A stretch of DNA of 64,000 bases from positions 926,913 through 990,912 of the forward strand of contig CP070648.1 in assembly GCA_020354555.1 (NCBI GenBank), written 5' to 3'. The position numbers were made by a program, and so were the translations under genes. This DNA is from Armatimonadota bacterium. GTDB taxonomy: Bacteria; Armatimonadota; Hebobacteria; GCA-020354555; CP070648. This document shows positions 36,144-44,737 of the stretch, in pieces. Below the pieces are notes generated by a model. It did not search any database and was not told the DNA's origin. It saw only the letters and a program-made list of their open reading frames with translations. Each line of letters opens with the position of its first letter. Position 1 is the stretch's first letter.

Positions 36144-37289
36144 TCACATGCCCAGTTCCATCTTGGTGCGCAGGAAGCGCATGACATCGGTGCGGCTGAT
36201 GATGCCCACCAACTCGTCGCCATCGGCGACCAGGAGCCGGCCGCTGTCCTTGCCCGCGATCGTGCTCAGGGCCTCCCATGCGTCCGCGTCGGGGCGCATG
36301 ACGTCGTTGCCTTGGAGCGGCTCGACAACATCAGCCGCGCGCGTGTATGCCCATCGGTCGCGCGGGATCCGTCGCACGTGCGGCAGGGTCAGGATACCAA
36401 GGATACTGGCGGCGTCGGCGACCGGGAAGGCGGCGTGGTTGAGGCGCAGGAAGTAGTCGTCCACCGCCTGCTGCAGGGTCAGGTCGGGTGGGATCGTGAT
36501 CACATTCGGCGTCATGATATCGCGCACCCGCACCCCCGACAGCGCGCTCTGCAGCACCTGCTGTTGATAGCTCGACCGCGCCGCGTCGAGCAGGAACCAT
36601 CCGATGAAGATCGGCCACAGCCCGTTCTCCCACCCTTGTCCGCCGAGCACTTGGATGCTGACCAGGATCTGCAGCACGCCGCCCCCGATCAGCAGGTAGC
36701 CGAACCCCTGGCCCGCGGTGGCGGCGATGTACGTCGCGTGGCGCAGGTCGTTGGTGGCGCTCCATATGATGGCCCGCAGCAGACGGCCGCCGTCCAGCGG
36801 GAAACCGGGCACCAGGTTGAACCCGGCCAGGAAGAAGTTGATGACGCCCAGCCAGAATAGGCTGAACTGTATCGGGTCGTGCCCGGCCGCGCCCTTGGCT
36901 GCGAACCACAAGGCAAGGAACATCACGCCGAGCAGCGCGCTCGTCAGTGGCCCGGCCGCAGCCACCTTCAACTCGTCGTTGGCGCTCTTTGGCTCCGACG
37001 TCATCCGCGAGACGCCGCCGAAGACGAATAGGGTGATGCCGGATATGCCGATGCCCAGTCGTTTCGCCACCAGTGAGTGCGCCAGCTCGTGCAGCAGGAG
37101 CGAGATGAAGAAGACGATGGTCATGCCGATGCCGAGGACCCAGCGCGCGGCGGGCTCGAGGTCAGGGATCGCGCGGGGCAGTACAGTGGTGCTGATGCCC
37201 AGCGCCACGAGCGCAAAGATGATGAACCACGTGAAGTGCAGGTCTATCGAGATCCCGGCGATCCTGCCCAGATGAATCGAGCCCTGCAT
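36144..37289 (-). CDS. Site-2 protease family (M50) membrane metalloprotease with CBS domains
   Basis: 381 residues with about six helices. The zinc site is HELAH (residues 67-71) in FFISLLLHELAHSLVAKRLG, and the distal ligand motif is in NLVPGFPLDGGR. Residues 250-380 are a pair of CBS domains (VRVRDIMTPNVITIPPDLTL and VVEPLQGNDVMRPDADAWEA), which usually sense adenine nucleotides. Family members cleave transmembrane regulators. The ATG at 37289 is supported by AGGAGG about 12 nt upstream. The substrate is unknown and no anti-sigma factor gene is adjacent. Confidence 0.92.
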   Translation of the reverse strand: MQGSIHLGRIAGISIDLHFTWFIIFALVALGISTTVLPRAIPDLEPAARWVLGIGMTIVFFISLLLHELAHSLVAKRLGIGISGITLFVFGGVSRMTSEPKSANDELKVAAAGPLTSALLGVMFLALWFAAKGAAGHDPIQFSLFWLGVINFFLAGFNLVPGFPLDGGRLLRAIIWSATNDLRHATYIAATAGQGFGYLLIGGGVLQILVSIQVLGGQGWENGLWPIFIGWFLLDAARSSYQQQVLQSALSGVRVRDIMTPNVITIPPDLTLQQAVDDYFLRLNHAAFPVADAASILGILTLPHVRRIPRDRWAYTRAADVVEPLQGNDVMRPDADAWEALSTIAGKDSGRLLVADGDELVGIISRTDVMRFLRTKMELGM

Positions 37290-37486
37290 GGACTGTCTGA
37301 CCTCCTCCCACCGTTCGTCAGCACCGGCGATCGCAGACGCTCGTGCGAGCCGTCCCGTCCGGTGCCCGAATCGCCTCGATGCTCGCCGGGTCGTGACGCA
37401 CCCATCGGAGGTATTCGGCACGGCGGGGGGATAGCTTGTTCGATCCGCGCGCCAAGCGATACCCATGGAACCCGGAGAGCCGGCGC

Positions 37487-38848
37487 CTACTTCAACGCCG
37501 CCAGCGCGGCGTTGGAGTACCCAAGGCCGATGGCGGATAACGTTTCGGCCCTGATGCGTCCGTCGCGCACGCGGAACAGGCTCTCATGCGCGCGCTGGAC
37601 ATCCTGGGCCGCCCACGGGACGTACTGGCGCGCATTGTACTCCACTCCACGCACCGGGTAGCTGCGCGCGGCCAACCCGGCGGAATGCACCAGCGCCAGC
37701 CCGGGATTCGTCAGGTCCTGGACCCCGTACAGCATCCGCGCTTCGGCCGCCTTCGCGATGCAGAGCAGCATCGCCGAATGCCCCTTGCACGTCTTGAGCG
37801 CCACTCCCGACCAGCCCAGCCGTCGCGCCAGATCCACGGCCTCGGTATCGGTCGCGCTTTCGTCAATCATCACCGGCCTGATCGCCGCGAGTTCCTGCAT
37901 GTCGAACTCGTCGGCCGCGAGGTCGCGCGCGGTCGGCTGCTCGAGATACAACAGCCGCTCAAATGCGATCGGGCACTCCGCCTCCAGCCGGCGCAGCAAT
38001 TCGATGCAGTACTGCGGGCTCTCGCACACCTCGTTAGGATCCGCGGTGAGGCAGAAGTCGCCGACCGCCCGCGACTTGAGCACCTCCACGACTTGCTTGA
38101 AGCGCTCCACATCCCACTCCAAGTCGTTGCCGCGCAGCTTGAGCTTGAGGCAGAAAACACCGTCGCGCTCGATCCAATCCTCGAGACAGTTCGGCAGGCC
38201 ATCGCGCGGATCGTCGGGCGTCAGCTCCTCACGGGTGAGCTTGTCAACGCCGCCGACGACGTGGAACACCGGTAACTCAGGCGCGTAGTCGCGGCGCAGG
38301 TAGTCCGCCGGATAGCGCCCATCGAAGTCAGGTCCCAGGTAGGCGCTGAGGTCGCGCTCCATGAACTCGCGGCCGCAGCCGTCATAGGCGCTGATCGCAT
38401 TGACGCGTCCGAACCCGTCGTGCACCGCCGCGTCCACCGGCGACCCGCATACCAGCGCCGCCAGCGTGGGAATCTTCTGCGGCAAGGAACGTCGCCGACT
38501 CACCTCCTCGGCAACGCCGGACAGCTCCGGCCTGAGTTCCAGATATAACTCAAGCGGGTGCGCCTGGACCGGGCACTGGGCTGCCTTCCGGCAGAAAAGC
38601 CGCACCACTTCGCGCATCGCCGCGTCGCGCTCCTCGGGTGCGAGGTCTTCACTGGGATAGGCCCACGCGCAGCCGAGAAGGATGTTTCCCCATCCCTCCG
38701 CGGTCCGCCCATAGCCGTTCTCCACCCGCACGCGGACGGTGAGCGAGGTCGCGGTACGCACCATGCCGGTCGCCAACACCAGCGGGGTCCGGAATGCCTC
38801 CTCCTCGAACCTCGGCTCCACCTCGACGATGCGAACGTCGGTCTTCAT
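37487..38848 (-). CDS. Enolase-superfamily enzyme (mandelate racemase / muconate lactonizing type)
   Basis: 453 residues. The C-terminal barrel has the Lys motif CLKLKLRG near residue 230 and metal ligands in LTADPNEV, LYLEQPTA and MIDESATD. A final Lys lies in VALKTCKGHS, matching the muconate-cycloisomerase-like subgroup with Lys on both faces. The N-terminal capping domain holds the VRVRVENGYGRTAEGWGN pattern typical of sugar-acid dehydratases and epimerases of the superfamily. GGGAGGCGAG precedes the ATG at 38848. It is about 200 nt from the divergent acetyltransferase, and the shared region shows no clear promoter. The substrate is unknown. Confidence 0.85.
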   Translation of the reverse strand: MKTDVRIVEVEPRFEEEAFRTPLVLATGMVRTATSLTVRVRVENGYGRTAEGWGNILLGCAWAYPSEDLAPEERDAAMREVVRLFCRKAAQCPVQAHPLELYLELRPELSGVAEEVSRRRSLPQKIPTLAALVCGSPVDAAVHDGFGRVNAISAYDGCGREFMERDLSAYLGPDFDGRYPADYLRRDYAPELPVFHVVGGVDKLTREELTPDDPRDGLPNCLEDWIERDGVFCLKLKLRGNDLEWDVERFKQVVEVLKSRAVGDFCLTADPNEVCESPQYCIELLRRLEAECPIAFERLLYLEQPTARDLAADEFDMQELAAIRPVMIDESATDTEAVDLARRLGWSGVALKTCKGHSAMLLCIAKAAEARMLYGVQDLTNPGLALVHSAGLAARSYPVRGVEYNARQYVPWAAQDVQRAHESLFRVRDGRIRAETLSAIGLGYSNAALAALK

Positions 38849-39059
38849 CTCTCGCCTCCCAGACCGCCCCGGCCCGCCCCTGCCCGCGCGCTTCCGCACC
38901 GCCCACAACCAGACGGCCTCCATCGCGCCGCCACCATGGCTCTCGTGCTGCGACAGTCGAGATCCGACCTGGCGCGTTGTTCGCCGTTGCACAACCCAAT
39001 CCTGCTCGTCGCTCCGGCAAGCAGGAGCGGGGCGGCACCGGCACAGAAACCTTACGGTC

Positions 39060-39998
39060 ATGAAGACGGAGCCATTCACCGGCGAGGCCATCCCCGAAAT
39101 CGTTGCCTTTTGGAACGCCAGTTTCCTCAGCCAGCGCCTGTTCGTGCCGCTGACGGAGGAGCTGTTCCGCGCGCGCGTCGTGGAGCGTTCCGCCTTTCGA
39201 CCGGAGGGCATGCGCATCGCCCGCATCGCCGGCGACATCGTCGGCATCGGCCATGCCTCGCGCAAGGCGGATCAGGGATTTCTGTCACTGCTCTACGTCG
39301 CCCCGCGGTCGAGAAGTCAGGGCATCGGGAGTCGGCTCCTCGACGAGGTGATGGAGTGGTTGGGGCCGGTGCCGCGGGTACGCGCCGGAGCCGTGATCTT
39401 CGATCCGGTCTATGGCGTCCACTTCGACGACCGCCGCGCCTGGGGCGGCCCGAGGATGCCCTTTTGGGGCTCCAGCGAGGGGCTCGCCGCGCGCGCCGCC
39501 GACCTCGAGACGCGCAACTTCATGCTCAAGCGCGGCTTCGCGCCCGAGGATCCCGACTACTCGATGCTCGTCTCCGGGCTGCGCGGCCGGGACGAGAGCA
39601 GTCTCAACCGCCGCGAGCAGTTCGCCGTCGCGCGTCGCAAGTACGAAATCCGCGTCGCGCAGAACTCATCGAGTCGTCACGGGTCGTATCGCTTCGAGCT
39701 GCCGCATCGCTGCGTCCAGTTGTACGGCGGCGGTCGCCCTCTCGGCGAATGCATGTGGTTCGCGTTCGATGGCAATCTCGCCCTCATCTACGACTTCTAC
39801 CTCGAGACTGAAGCGCGGGGCAAGGGCTTGGGCCGCGCCGTGCTGCTGCGCGCGCTGGCCGATATCAAGGACGCCGGGCTCGACCGCTGCGATCTGACGA
39901 CCGGCTCGCGGCGCAATGCCCGCGCGGTCAAAGTCTATCGCATGGCAGGCTTCCGCGTGGACGAGGTGTGGCAGCCGTACTCGCGCGGCGAACGCTGA
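39060..39998 (+). CDS. GNAT acetyltransferase with two tandem domains
   Basis: 312 residues. Domain 1 (about 1-175) has its acetyl-CoA pyrophosphate loop in LYVAPRSRSQGIGSRLLDEV. Domain 2 (about 190-312) has YLETEARGKGLGRAVLLRAL and ends with NARAVKVYRMAGFRVDEVW, the usual GNAT closing strand. Both loops keep the R/Q-x-x-G-x-G/A core, so both may bind acetyl-CoA. Two-domain GNATs include mycothiol synthase and many unknowns; the substrate cannot be assigned. The ATG at 39060 lacks a strong ribosome site. Confidence 0.83.
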   Translation: MKTEPFTGEAIPEIVAFWNASFLSQRLFVPLTEELFRARVVERSAFRPEGMRIARIAGDIVGIGHASRKADQGFLSLLYVAPRSRSQGIGSRLLDEVMEWLGPVPRVRAGAVIFDPVYGVHFDDRRAWGGPRMPFWGSSEGLAARAADLETRNFMLKRGFAPEDPDYSMLVSGLRGRDESSLNRREQFAVARRKYEIRVAQNSSSRHGSYRFELPHRCVQLYGGGRPLGECMWFAFDGNLALIYDFYLETEARGKGLGRAVLLRALADIKDAGLDRCDLTTGSRRNARAVKVYRMAGFRVDEVWQPYSRGER

Positions 39999-40142
39999 CC
40001 CGTGCGCTAACGTGCCCCGGTTCATCACGCGAGGCCCTCTTACCGGTTTGGCTCCGCGATATCGTGTGCTCTCAAGCCACGTCGCGGCAGGAAGACGTGG
40101 TGGCCGCGCAGTAGAATCATGCAGTTCCGTTGATCGTCTTTG

Positions 40143-41474
40143 ATGAACGTCCTTCTACTTGATATTGATACGCTGCGCGCGGATCACCTCGGCTGTTACG
40201 GATACGCTCGCAAGACGAGCCCCAACCTCGATGCCCTGGCGGCGCAAGGCGCGCTGTGCGAGAAGCTGTACGCTCCCGCGGTCCCGACCCAACCCTCGCA
40301 CACGACGATGTATACTGGCCAGTACCCCATTACCCACGGCATCGTGAGCCACGGCGGCGCCGCGAGCCTCGCGGATGACGCACCGTTCCTGCCGGAGTTG
40401 CTGCAAAAGGCCGGCTACACGACGTGCGCGGTAGACACGATGCGCGCGATGAAGCCGTGGTTCGCGCGTGGCTACGAGTTCTACGTTGACCCGAGCGCCG
40501 GGCTCGAACATCGTCACGCCGCGACGTGCGAGCGCGTTAACGCCCGGGCTATCCCGTGGCTCCGGCAGCATGCCGATGAGCGCTTCTTCCTCTACGTGCA
40601 TTACTGGGAGCCGCATACGCCGTACCTGCCGCCCGCGCGGTATCGCGGCCTGTTCTACGACGGCGATCCGACCGATCCCAAGCACGATACGCTCGCCGCC
40701 ATCTATAGACAGCCCTTCGGCGAGTGGTGGCTCGAAAGCTGGTTCAGCCAATTCCCTCAGCCATTGCGCGACGCCGAGTACATCGTCGCCATGTACGATG
40801 GCGAGATCCGCTACGCGGACGATGGGGTGGGGGAGCTGCTCGCCGCGCTGGATGACACCGCTGACGCGGACGATACGCTCGTCCTCGTCTTCTCCGACCA
40901 CGGCGAGAACATGTATCACCACGACGTGTTCTTCGACCATCACGGGCTCTACGAAGGCGTCATTCATTGCCCGCTTGTTGTGCGCTGGCCGGGGCGCGTG
41001 GCGGCGGGCACGCGCGTCCCTCACTTGGTCCAGCACACCGACCTCGCGCCCACTCTGCTCGACGCCGCAGGCGTCGAGATCCCGCAAGCAATAGAGGGTC
41101 GCAGCCTGGTTCCCCTGATAACCGCCGAATCGCATGCACCCCTCCATGATCGGTTGATCACCCAGGAATGCACGTGGCAGGCCAAATGGGCGTTGCGCAC
41201 CGACGAGTACAAGCTCATCCTGTCGCGGGAGCAGGGCCGCGATCTTCACGACAAGCCTCCGCGCGAACTGTATCACCTGGCAGCCGATCCCGGCGAGCTG
41301 ACCAACCTGGCCGAGCGTCAGCCGGACGTCGTGGCGGCGATGGAGAGCGAATTGGAGCAATGGATCGCGCGCATGATGGAGAAGAACGGTCTGGAACAGG
41401 ATCCGCTCATCGCGCAGGGAATCACCCTGGGCAAGCGGTGGCGTAGCTGGGTCAAGGAGAAAGGGTACTGGTGA
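40143..41474 (+). CDS. Sulfatase-fold (alkaline-phosphatase superfamily) hydrolase lacking the formylglycine Cys
   Basis: 443 residues, no signal peptide. Metal-binding Asp residues lie in LLDIDTLRADHLGCYGY and the late metal motif is VFSDHGENMYHHD. In the nucleophile segment the sulfatase C/S-x-P-S-R becomes T49-Q-P-S-H in VPTQPSHTTMYTG, so it cannot be converted to formylglycine. Thr or Ser nucleophiles are used by phosphatases, phosphodiesterases and phosphotransferases of the same superfamily. WEPHTPYLPP and a C-terminal HLAADPGELTNLAERQP are as in sulfatases. The substrate is unknown. Confidence 0.85.
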   Translation: MNVLLLDIDTLRADHLGCYGYARKTSPNLDALAAQGALCEKLYAPAVPTQPSHTTMYTGQYPITHGIVSHGGAASLADDAPFLPELLQKAGYTTCAVDTMRAMKPWFARGYEFYVDPSAGLEHRHAATCERVNARAIPWLRQHADERFFLYVHYWEPHTPYLPPARYRGLFYDGDPTDPKHDTLAAIYRQPFGEWWLESWFSQFPQPLRDAEYIVAMYDGEIRYADDGVGELLAALDDTADADDTLVLVFSDHGENMYHHDVFFDHHGLYEGVIHCPLVVRWPGRVAAGTRVPHLVQHTDLAPTLLDAAGVEIPQAIEGRSLVPLITAESHAPLHDRLITQECTWQAKWALRTDEYKLILSREQGRDLHDKPPRELYHLAADPGELTNLAERQPDVVAAMESELEQWIARMMEKNGLEQDPLIAQGITLGKRWRSWVKEKGYW

Positions 41475-41565
41475 TGTACGGCAAGCACGGGCCCTGGGCG
41501 TAAGGGCCGGGCTCGTGATTACTCTCACGGATGCCTCGCGACGAGACATGGCTGAGGAGGACGAC

Positions 41566-41895
41566 ATGGCCACGGTCACGGTCAATCCTGGGAACTGCAA
41601 CTTCACGGCGCGCATCGAGGCGAGTGCCGACGCGGATGGCAACGTCCGGATCAGCCTCGCCTCTGAGTGCCCGCGCGCTCAGGACTTCGCGGCTCAGGCG
41701 GGCGCGCTGAGCGCTACCTGCGCGGCGGGATGGAAGTGCGCGGGCTTCTTCGTCTACGAGCCGGCCGCGAAAGCGAACCTGCACCCCGCATGCCCGATCC
41801 CGACGGCCGTGCTCAAGGCGCTCGAGGTCGCCGCCGGCCTCGCCTTGCCGCAAGATGTCGTGATCCGTTTTGAGGAAGCAGGCGCGGATGGGTGA
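41566..41895 (+). CDS. Small conserved-looking Cys protein, function unknown
   Basis: 109 residues with five cysteines (C11, C35, C52, C58, C76) in a VNPGNCNF...SLASECPRA...HPACPIP framework and a C-terminal LALPQDVVIRF. It resembles a small uncharacterised family seen in anaerobes (DUF6951-like by memory, not verified), with spacing suggestive of metal or Fe-S binding. GAGGAGG lies just before the ATG at 41566. Its stop lies inside the next gene (8-nt overlap), so it is coupled to the aldo/keto reductase. Confidence 0.7.
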   Translation: MATVTVNPGNCNFTARIEASADADGNVRISLASECPRAQDFAAQAGALSATCAAGWKCAGFFVYEPAAKANLHPACPIPTAVLKALEVAAGLALPQDVVIRFEEAGADG

Positions 41896-42889
41896 GACTC
41901 AGCTAACCCGGCGGGACTTCCTGCGTGCCGCGTTCGGCACGGCTGCCGCGACGTTGCTCGGAGCGACCGGCGCAGCGCACGTCTTCGACGCACCCTTCGC
42001 GGGCGTGACCGAGCTGACCCGCGGCCGTCAGACGACTCTCCCCACGCGCATTCTCGGGCGCACCGGCGAGCGCGTCTCCATGCTCGCCCTCGGCGGCGAC
42101 AACGGCTTGCACGATCCGGAACCCGCCGGGCAGGCGGAAGCGATCATCAACGCCGCGCTGGAGCACGGCATCACCTATTTCGACTCCGCCCGGGAGTACA
42201 ACTTTGGCGAGGTCCACTACGGTCGCCATCTCGGCACACGCCGCAAGAAAGTCTTCCTGACCACCAAAGTGCACGCGCGTCCCTACGACGACGCCTGGCG
42301 CAGTGTCGAAACCAGCCTGCGCAACCTGCAAACCGACTACGTGGACCTGCTCCAGATCCACCACGTCCAGGACCTCGACGACGCCGACCGCGTGACGGCC
42401 AAGGACGGTTCGCTCAAGGCGGCCATCGAGGCGCGCGAGCAAGGGCTGGCACGCTACCTCGGTGTGACCGGCCATCGCGATCCGCAGGCTCTGGCGGAGA
42501 TGCTGCGCCGCTTCGACTTCGACACCATACTCATGCCGATGAACGCTGCCGACGTGCACCACCTCCCGTTCCAGGGACAACTCATCGATACGGCGCTCGA
42601 ACGCAAGATGGGCATCATCAATATGAAAGTCCTCGCGCGCGGCGCGCTGCTCCAGGGCGACAACGCCATCACCATGCAGGAGGCGGTCAACTACGCCCTC
42701 ACGCTGCCCGTGACCACCGCGGTCGTCGGATTCATGAACGCGGGTCAGATCCCCCGGCTGGTCGAGGCCGTGCGCGGTTTCCGCCAGCTATCCGCCGATG
42801 AGATAACCGCGCTCGTCGAGCGCACCAAGCCGTTCGCGCGCACCGCCAACTTCTTCAAGCGCGATTCCGACGCTCCCTGGCCGCCATAG
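41888..42889 (+). CDS. Tat-exported aldo/keto reductase
   Basis: 333 residues. The N terminus LTRRDFLRAAFGTAAATLLG is a twin-arginine signal, so the folded enzyme is exported or membrane-bound. The AKR barrel has the catalytic Asp and Tyr in YFDSAREYNFGEVHYG, the Lys in LTTKVHARPYDDAWR, and the His in LLQIHHVQDL. The NADPH-site region near MKVLARGALLQG is shortened. Such Tat-type AKRs are usual in Planctomycetota and related phyla and often lack a known substrate. It overlaps the Cys protein by 8 nt. The electron donor outside the cytoplasm is unclear. Confidence 0.88.
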   Translation: MGETQLTRRDFLRAAFGTAAATLLGATGAAHVFDAPFAGVTELTRGRQTTLPTRILGRTGERVSMLALGGDNGLHDPEPAGQAEAIINAALEHGITYFDSAREYNFGEVHYGRHLGTRRKKVFLTTKVHARPYDDAWRSVETSLRNLQTDYVDLLQIHHVQDLDDADRVTAKDGSLKAAIEAREQGLARYLGVTGHRDPQALAEMLRRFDFDTILMPMNAADVHHLPFQGQLIDTALERKMGIINMKVLARGALLQGDNAITMQEAVNYALTLPVTTAVVGFMNAGQIPRLVEAVRGFRQLSADEITALVERTKPFARTANFFKRDSDAPWPP

Positions 42890-43040
42890 GCCTGTTTCTC
42901 GAACGACCTCCGAGCGAGCACGCAATCGCGCCATTCGCGGGCCAGGCTCCGCCGTGTCGCGGGCGCTCGACGCCGAGGAGAATGTCACAAGCAAGGCCAA
43001 GCAGGCCATCGAAAAGGCGCTGGGCGGGCCCTGACGCACT

Positions 43041-43060
43041 GTGCGGACGAGCATCCGCAC
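43041..43060 (+). terminator. Short perfect hairpin, possible terminator
   Basis: GTGCGGA (43041-43047) pairs perfectly with TCCGCAC (43054-43060) across 6 nt, followed by GATTGT. The T content is too low to be sure. The surrounding 42890-43195 gap contains no gene I can support. Confidence 0.3.
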
Positions 43061-43195
43061 GATTGTCCAGCGACGCACCGGGCGTTGGTCTTGTTGCGGC
43101 GCGGCGGAGGCGCTCGCCCACCTGACGATCCCTCTGCCCCGCGAGGTCTCGCTCGTCGGGGCCGGAGTGTTCGCCCCGAGGGCGCCGCGCATCTC

Positions 43196-43224
43196 TTGAC
43201 CGTGCGTCGAAGCGATGGTATAGT
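43196..43224 (+). promoter_or_regulatory. Sigma-70 promoter for tRNA-Thr
   Basis: TTGACC (43196-43201), 17 nt, TATAGT (43219-43224), ending 18 nt before the first base of the tRNA. Both hexamers match consensus at five of six positions. Confidence 0.7.
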
Positions 43225-43242
43225 CTTTGTGACCGTCGCCGA

Positions 43243-43317
43243 GCCGGCGTAGCTCAATGGTAGAGCAGCTGAATCGTAATCAGCGGGTTGGGGGTTCAAG
43301 TCCTCTCGCCGGCTCCA
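43243..43317 (+). tRNA. tRNA-Thr (anticodon CGT)
   Basis: The acceptor stem GCCGGCG pairs with CGCCGGC (43307-43313), discriminator T, and CCA is encoded. The D arm is GCTC...GAGC. The anticodon arm is GCTGA-atCGTaa-TCAGC, so the anticodon is CGT, reading the Thr codon ACG. The T-loop is TTCAAGT. The tRNA end appears to have served as an integration site: an 18-bp near-copy lies at 45900-45917. Confidence 0.95.
43300..43317 (+). repeat. Presumed att site, left half (tRNA 3' end)
   Basis: This stretch of the tRNA-Thr 3' end matches 45900-45917 at 16 of 18 positions (core CCTCTCGCCGG, then TCCA). Placement at a tRNA 3' end, with accessory genes between the copies, is the classic site-specific integration layout. 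Confidence 0.5.
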
Positions 43318-43452
43318 TTTCCCCTCTTGACTGCCGGTGCCTCGACCGGGAACCCCATCACCTCGGCGTTACTGTCAGCCGTGGCTCGCAGGAGCCGGGG
43401 CGTGGACAGGGACCACGACCTGCGTGAGAGAGTCAGCGAGGAGGGGAAGGCG

Positions 43453-44271
43453 ATGAGCGACCTCACGATTGAGCAACGCATCGCACGGCTTGAACGGCAG
43501 AACCGGCGGCTGAAGCTGGGGATATTAGCGGTGGTGGCGGTGGTCGCTGCCCTGGTATGCATCGCCGCGACGGAGCCGGTGGCGAAGGTAGTAAGGGCAG
43601 AGCGGTTTGAGGTGGTGGGCGAGACCGGGAACACACTCGCTGTCATCGGCGTCTTGTCGGATGACTTGCCAGCCATCAGCCTTTACGACAGGAGCGGAAC
43701 GCCCCGCGCGGGTTTCGCTATCGCCGAAGACGGCGCTGCGGTCTTGCGGCTACGCGACGGGGACGGCAAGGAGCGCGCTGCCTTGAACGTGGCAGGAGAT
43801 GGCAGTCCGGTCCTGCGACTTAGAGACGGAGGCGGCGGACAGCGCCTGGCGGCTGAAGTGGTAAGGGATGGGAGCCCGCACCTGACGCTGCGCGACCAGC
43901 AGGGAAGGGACCGCGCCTTGCTTAGCGTTCCTGGCGACCTCGGACCAGGCATAAGGCTGTATGACGAAAGTCGACGAAAACGTGTCTTCGTCTCAGTGGT
44001 GAAGGATGGTAGCCCAGCGGTGGGCTTGTGCGACTCAGAGGAGCGCGTGCGAGCCCGTATTTCCGTCGATGACCCTGGACGTGCGCAGCTAGCGCTCAAC
44101 GACGGAGACCAGCGGACTGTGACCTTGCAGGCGCTCTCCCCGCTTGGGAGCGCGGGCCTGCATCTGTCGGACCGGAATGGACAGCGTGCCGGACTGACTC
44201 TTGCGCCGGACGGCCGCCCTAGTATGGGGCTGTACGATAAGGACGGAAAGGCCATTTGGGGTGCGCCATAG
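43453..44271 (+). CDS. Membrane-anchored beta-repeat protein, function unknown
   Basis: 272 residues. Residues 1-21 are a short charged coil (TIEQRIARLERQNRRLKLG), 22-40 one membrane helix (ILAVVAVVAALVCIAAT), and from about residue 50 the protein consists of roughly eight 22-24-residue repeats with an L-x-L-R-D-x-x-G-x-x-R-A core, such as VLRLRDGDGKERAALNV and HLTLRDQQGRDRALLSV. The pattern predicts a beta-solenoid or stacked beta-hairpin outside the membrane. GAGGGGAAGG precedes the ATG. It is the first gene after the tRNA, and its codons look less GC-biased than flanking genes. Confidence 0.75.
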   Translation: MSDLTIEQRIARLERQNRRLKLGILAVVAVVAALVCIAATEPVAKVVRAERFEVVGETGNTLAVIGVLSDDLPAISLYDRSGTPRAGFAIAEDGAAVLRLRDGDGKERAALNVAGDGSPVLRLRDGGGGQRLAAEVVRDGSPHLTLRDQQGRDRALLSVPGDLGPGIRLYDESRRKRVFVSVVKDGSPAVGLCDSEERVRARISVDDPGRAQLALNDGDQRTVTLQALSPLGSAGLHLSDRNGQRAGLTLAPDGRPSMGLYDKDGKAIWGAP

Positions 44272-44316
44272 GACGTGTGCCAATTGCTGGCGCTGCCGCC
44301 GACGAACCTTGCTGCG

Positions 44317-44508
44317 ATGAATCTCTTCGGAACAGAGAATGACCCCATACTCTGGCTGCGTGTTGCGCAGGTCGGGATTGCGGTCGGAATAGCCCTTGCA
44401 ACCATCGGGTACGCTGTGTACCTGACCGAGCGGCATTGGGTGAGGCGTTGGACGCGCAAAGTGCGGAAACGTCTGGCGCGCCTGGTTCGACGAAAGTCAC
44501 GTAGGTAG
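44317..44508 (+). CDS. Small single-helix membrane protein, hypothetical
   Basis: 63 residues. One hydrophobic segment (VAQVGIAVGIALATIGYAVYL) is followed by a very basic tail rich in Arg and Lys. The ATG at 44317 has no clear ribosome site; a GTG at 44275 would extend it. It has no recognised family and could be spurious, but its membrane-plus-basic architecture is common among small mobile-element genes. Confidence 0.4.
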   Translation: MNLFGTENDPILWLRVAQVGIAVGIALATIGYAVYLTERHWVRRWTRKVRKRLARLVRRKSRR

Positions 44509-44511
44509 AGC

Positions 44512-44685
44512 ATGCGCTGGCGCTACGGCGGTGACGAAGGGGTAAGCGATATCGCAGAAGGCAATGGCGACATGGGCGATTGGGACGACCGAAGGGCATG
44601 GCTGGCTCCATTGCTGCTACGCGCTACCATCCTCGCTGCGCTTGTGCTGGCGCCTCTCTTGGCAGAGCGCAACGGTTCAGGCTAA
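44512..44685 (+). CDS. Possible 57-residue membrane peptide
   Basis: An ATG just 3 nt after the preceding stop opens a frame with an acidic first half (GDEGVSDIAEGNGDMGDWDD) and one hydrophobic helix (APLLLRATILAALVLAPLL). Position and composition are plausible for a translated small protein, but nothing else supports it. Confidence 0.25.
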   Translation: MRWRYGGDEGVSDIAEGNGDMGDWDDRRAWLAPLLLRATILAALVLAPLLAERNGSG

Positions 44686-44737
44686 TCCGCGAACGGCCCG
44701 CCTTAGCGACCACATGACTTGACCTGCCGTGCCGACG

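Noticed and set aside
36081-36860. Plus-strand frame of 259 codons
   Set aside because: Antisense to the M50 protease, which has an intact HELAH site and CBS domains.
42954-43034. 25-residue frame with a protein-like C terminus (DAEENVTSKAKQAIEKALGG)
   Set aside because: Composition looks real, but it is too short, has no ribosome site and no family. It may be a decayed gene end.
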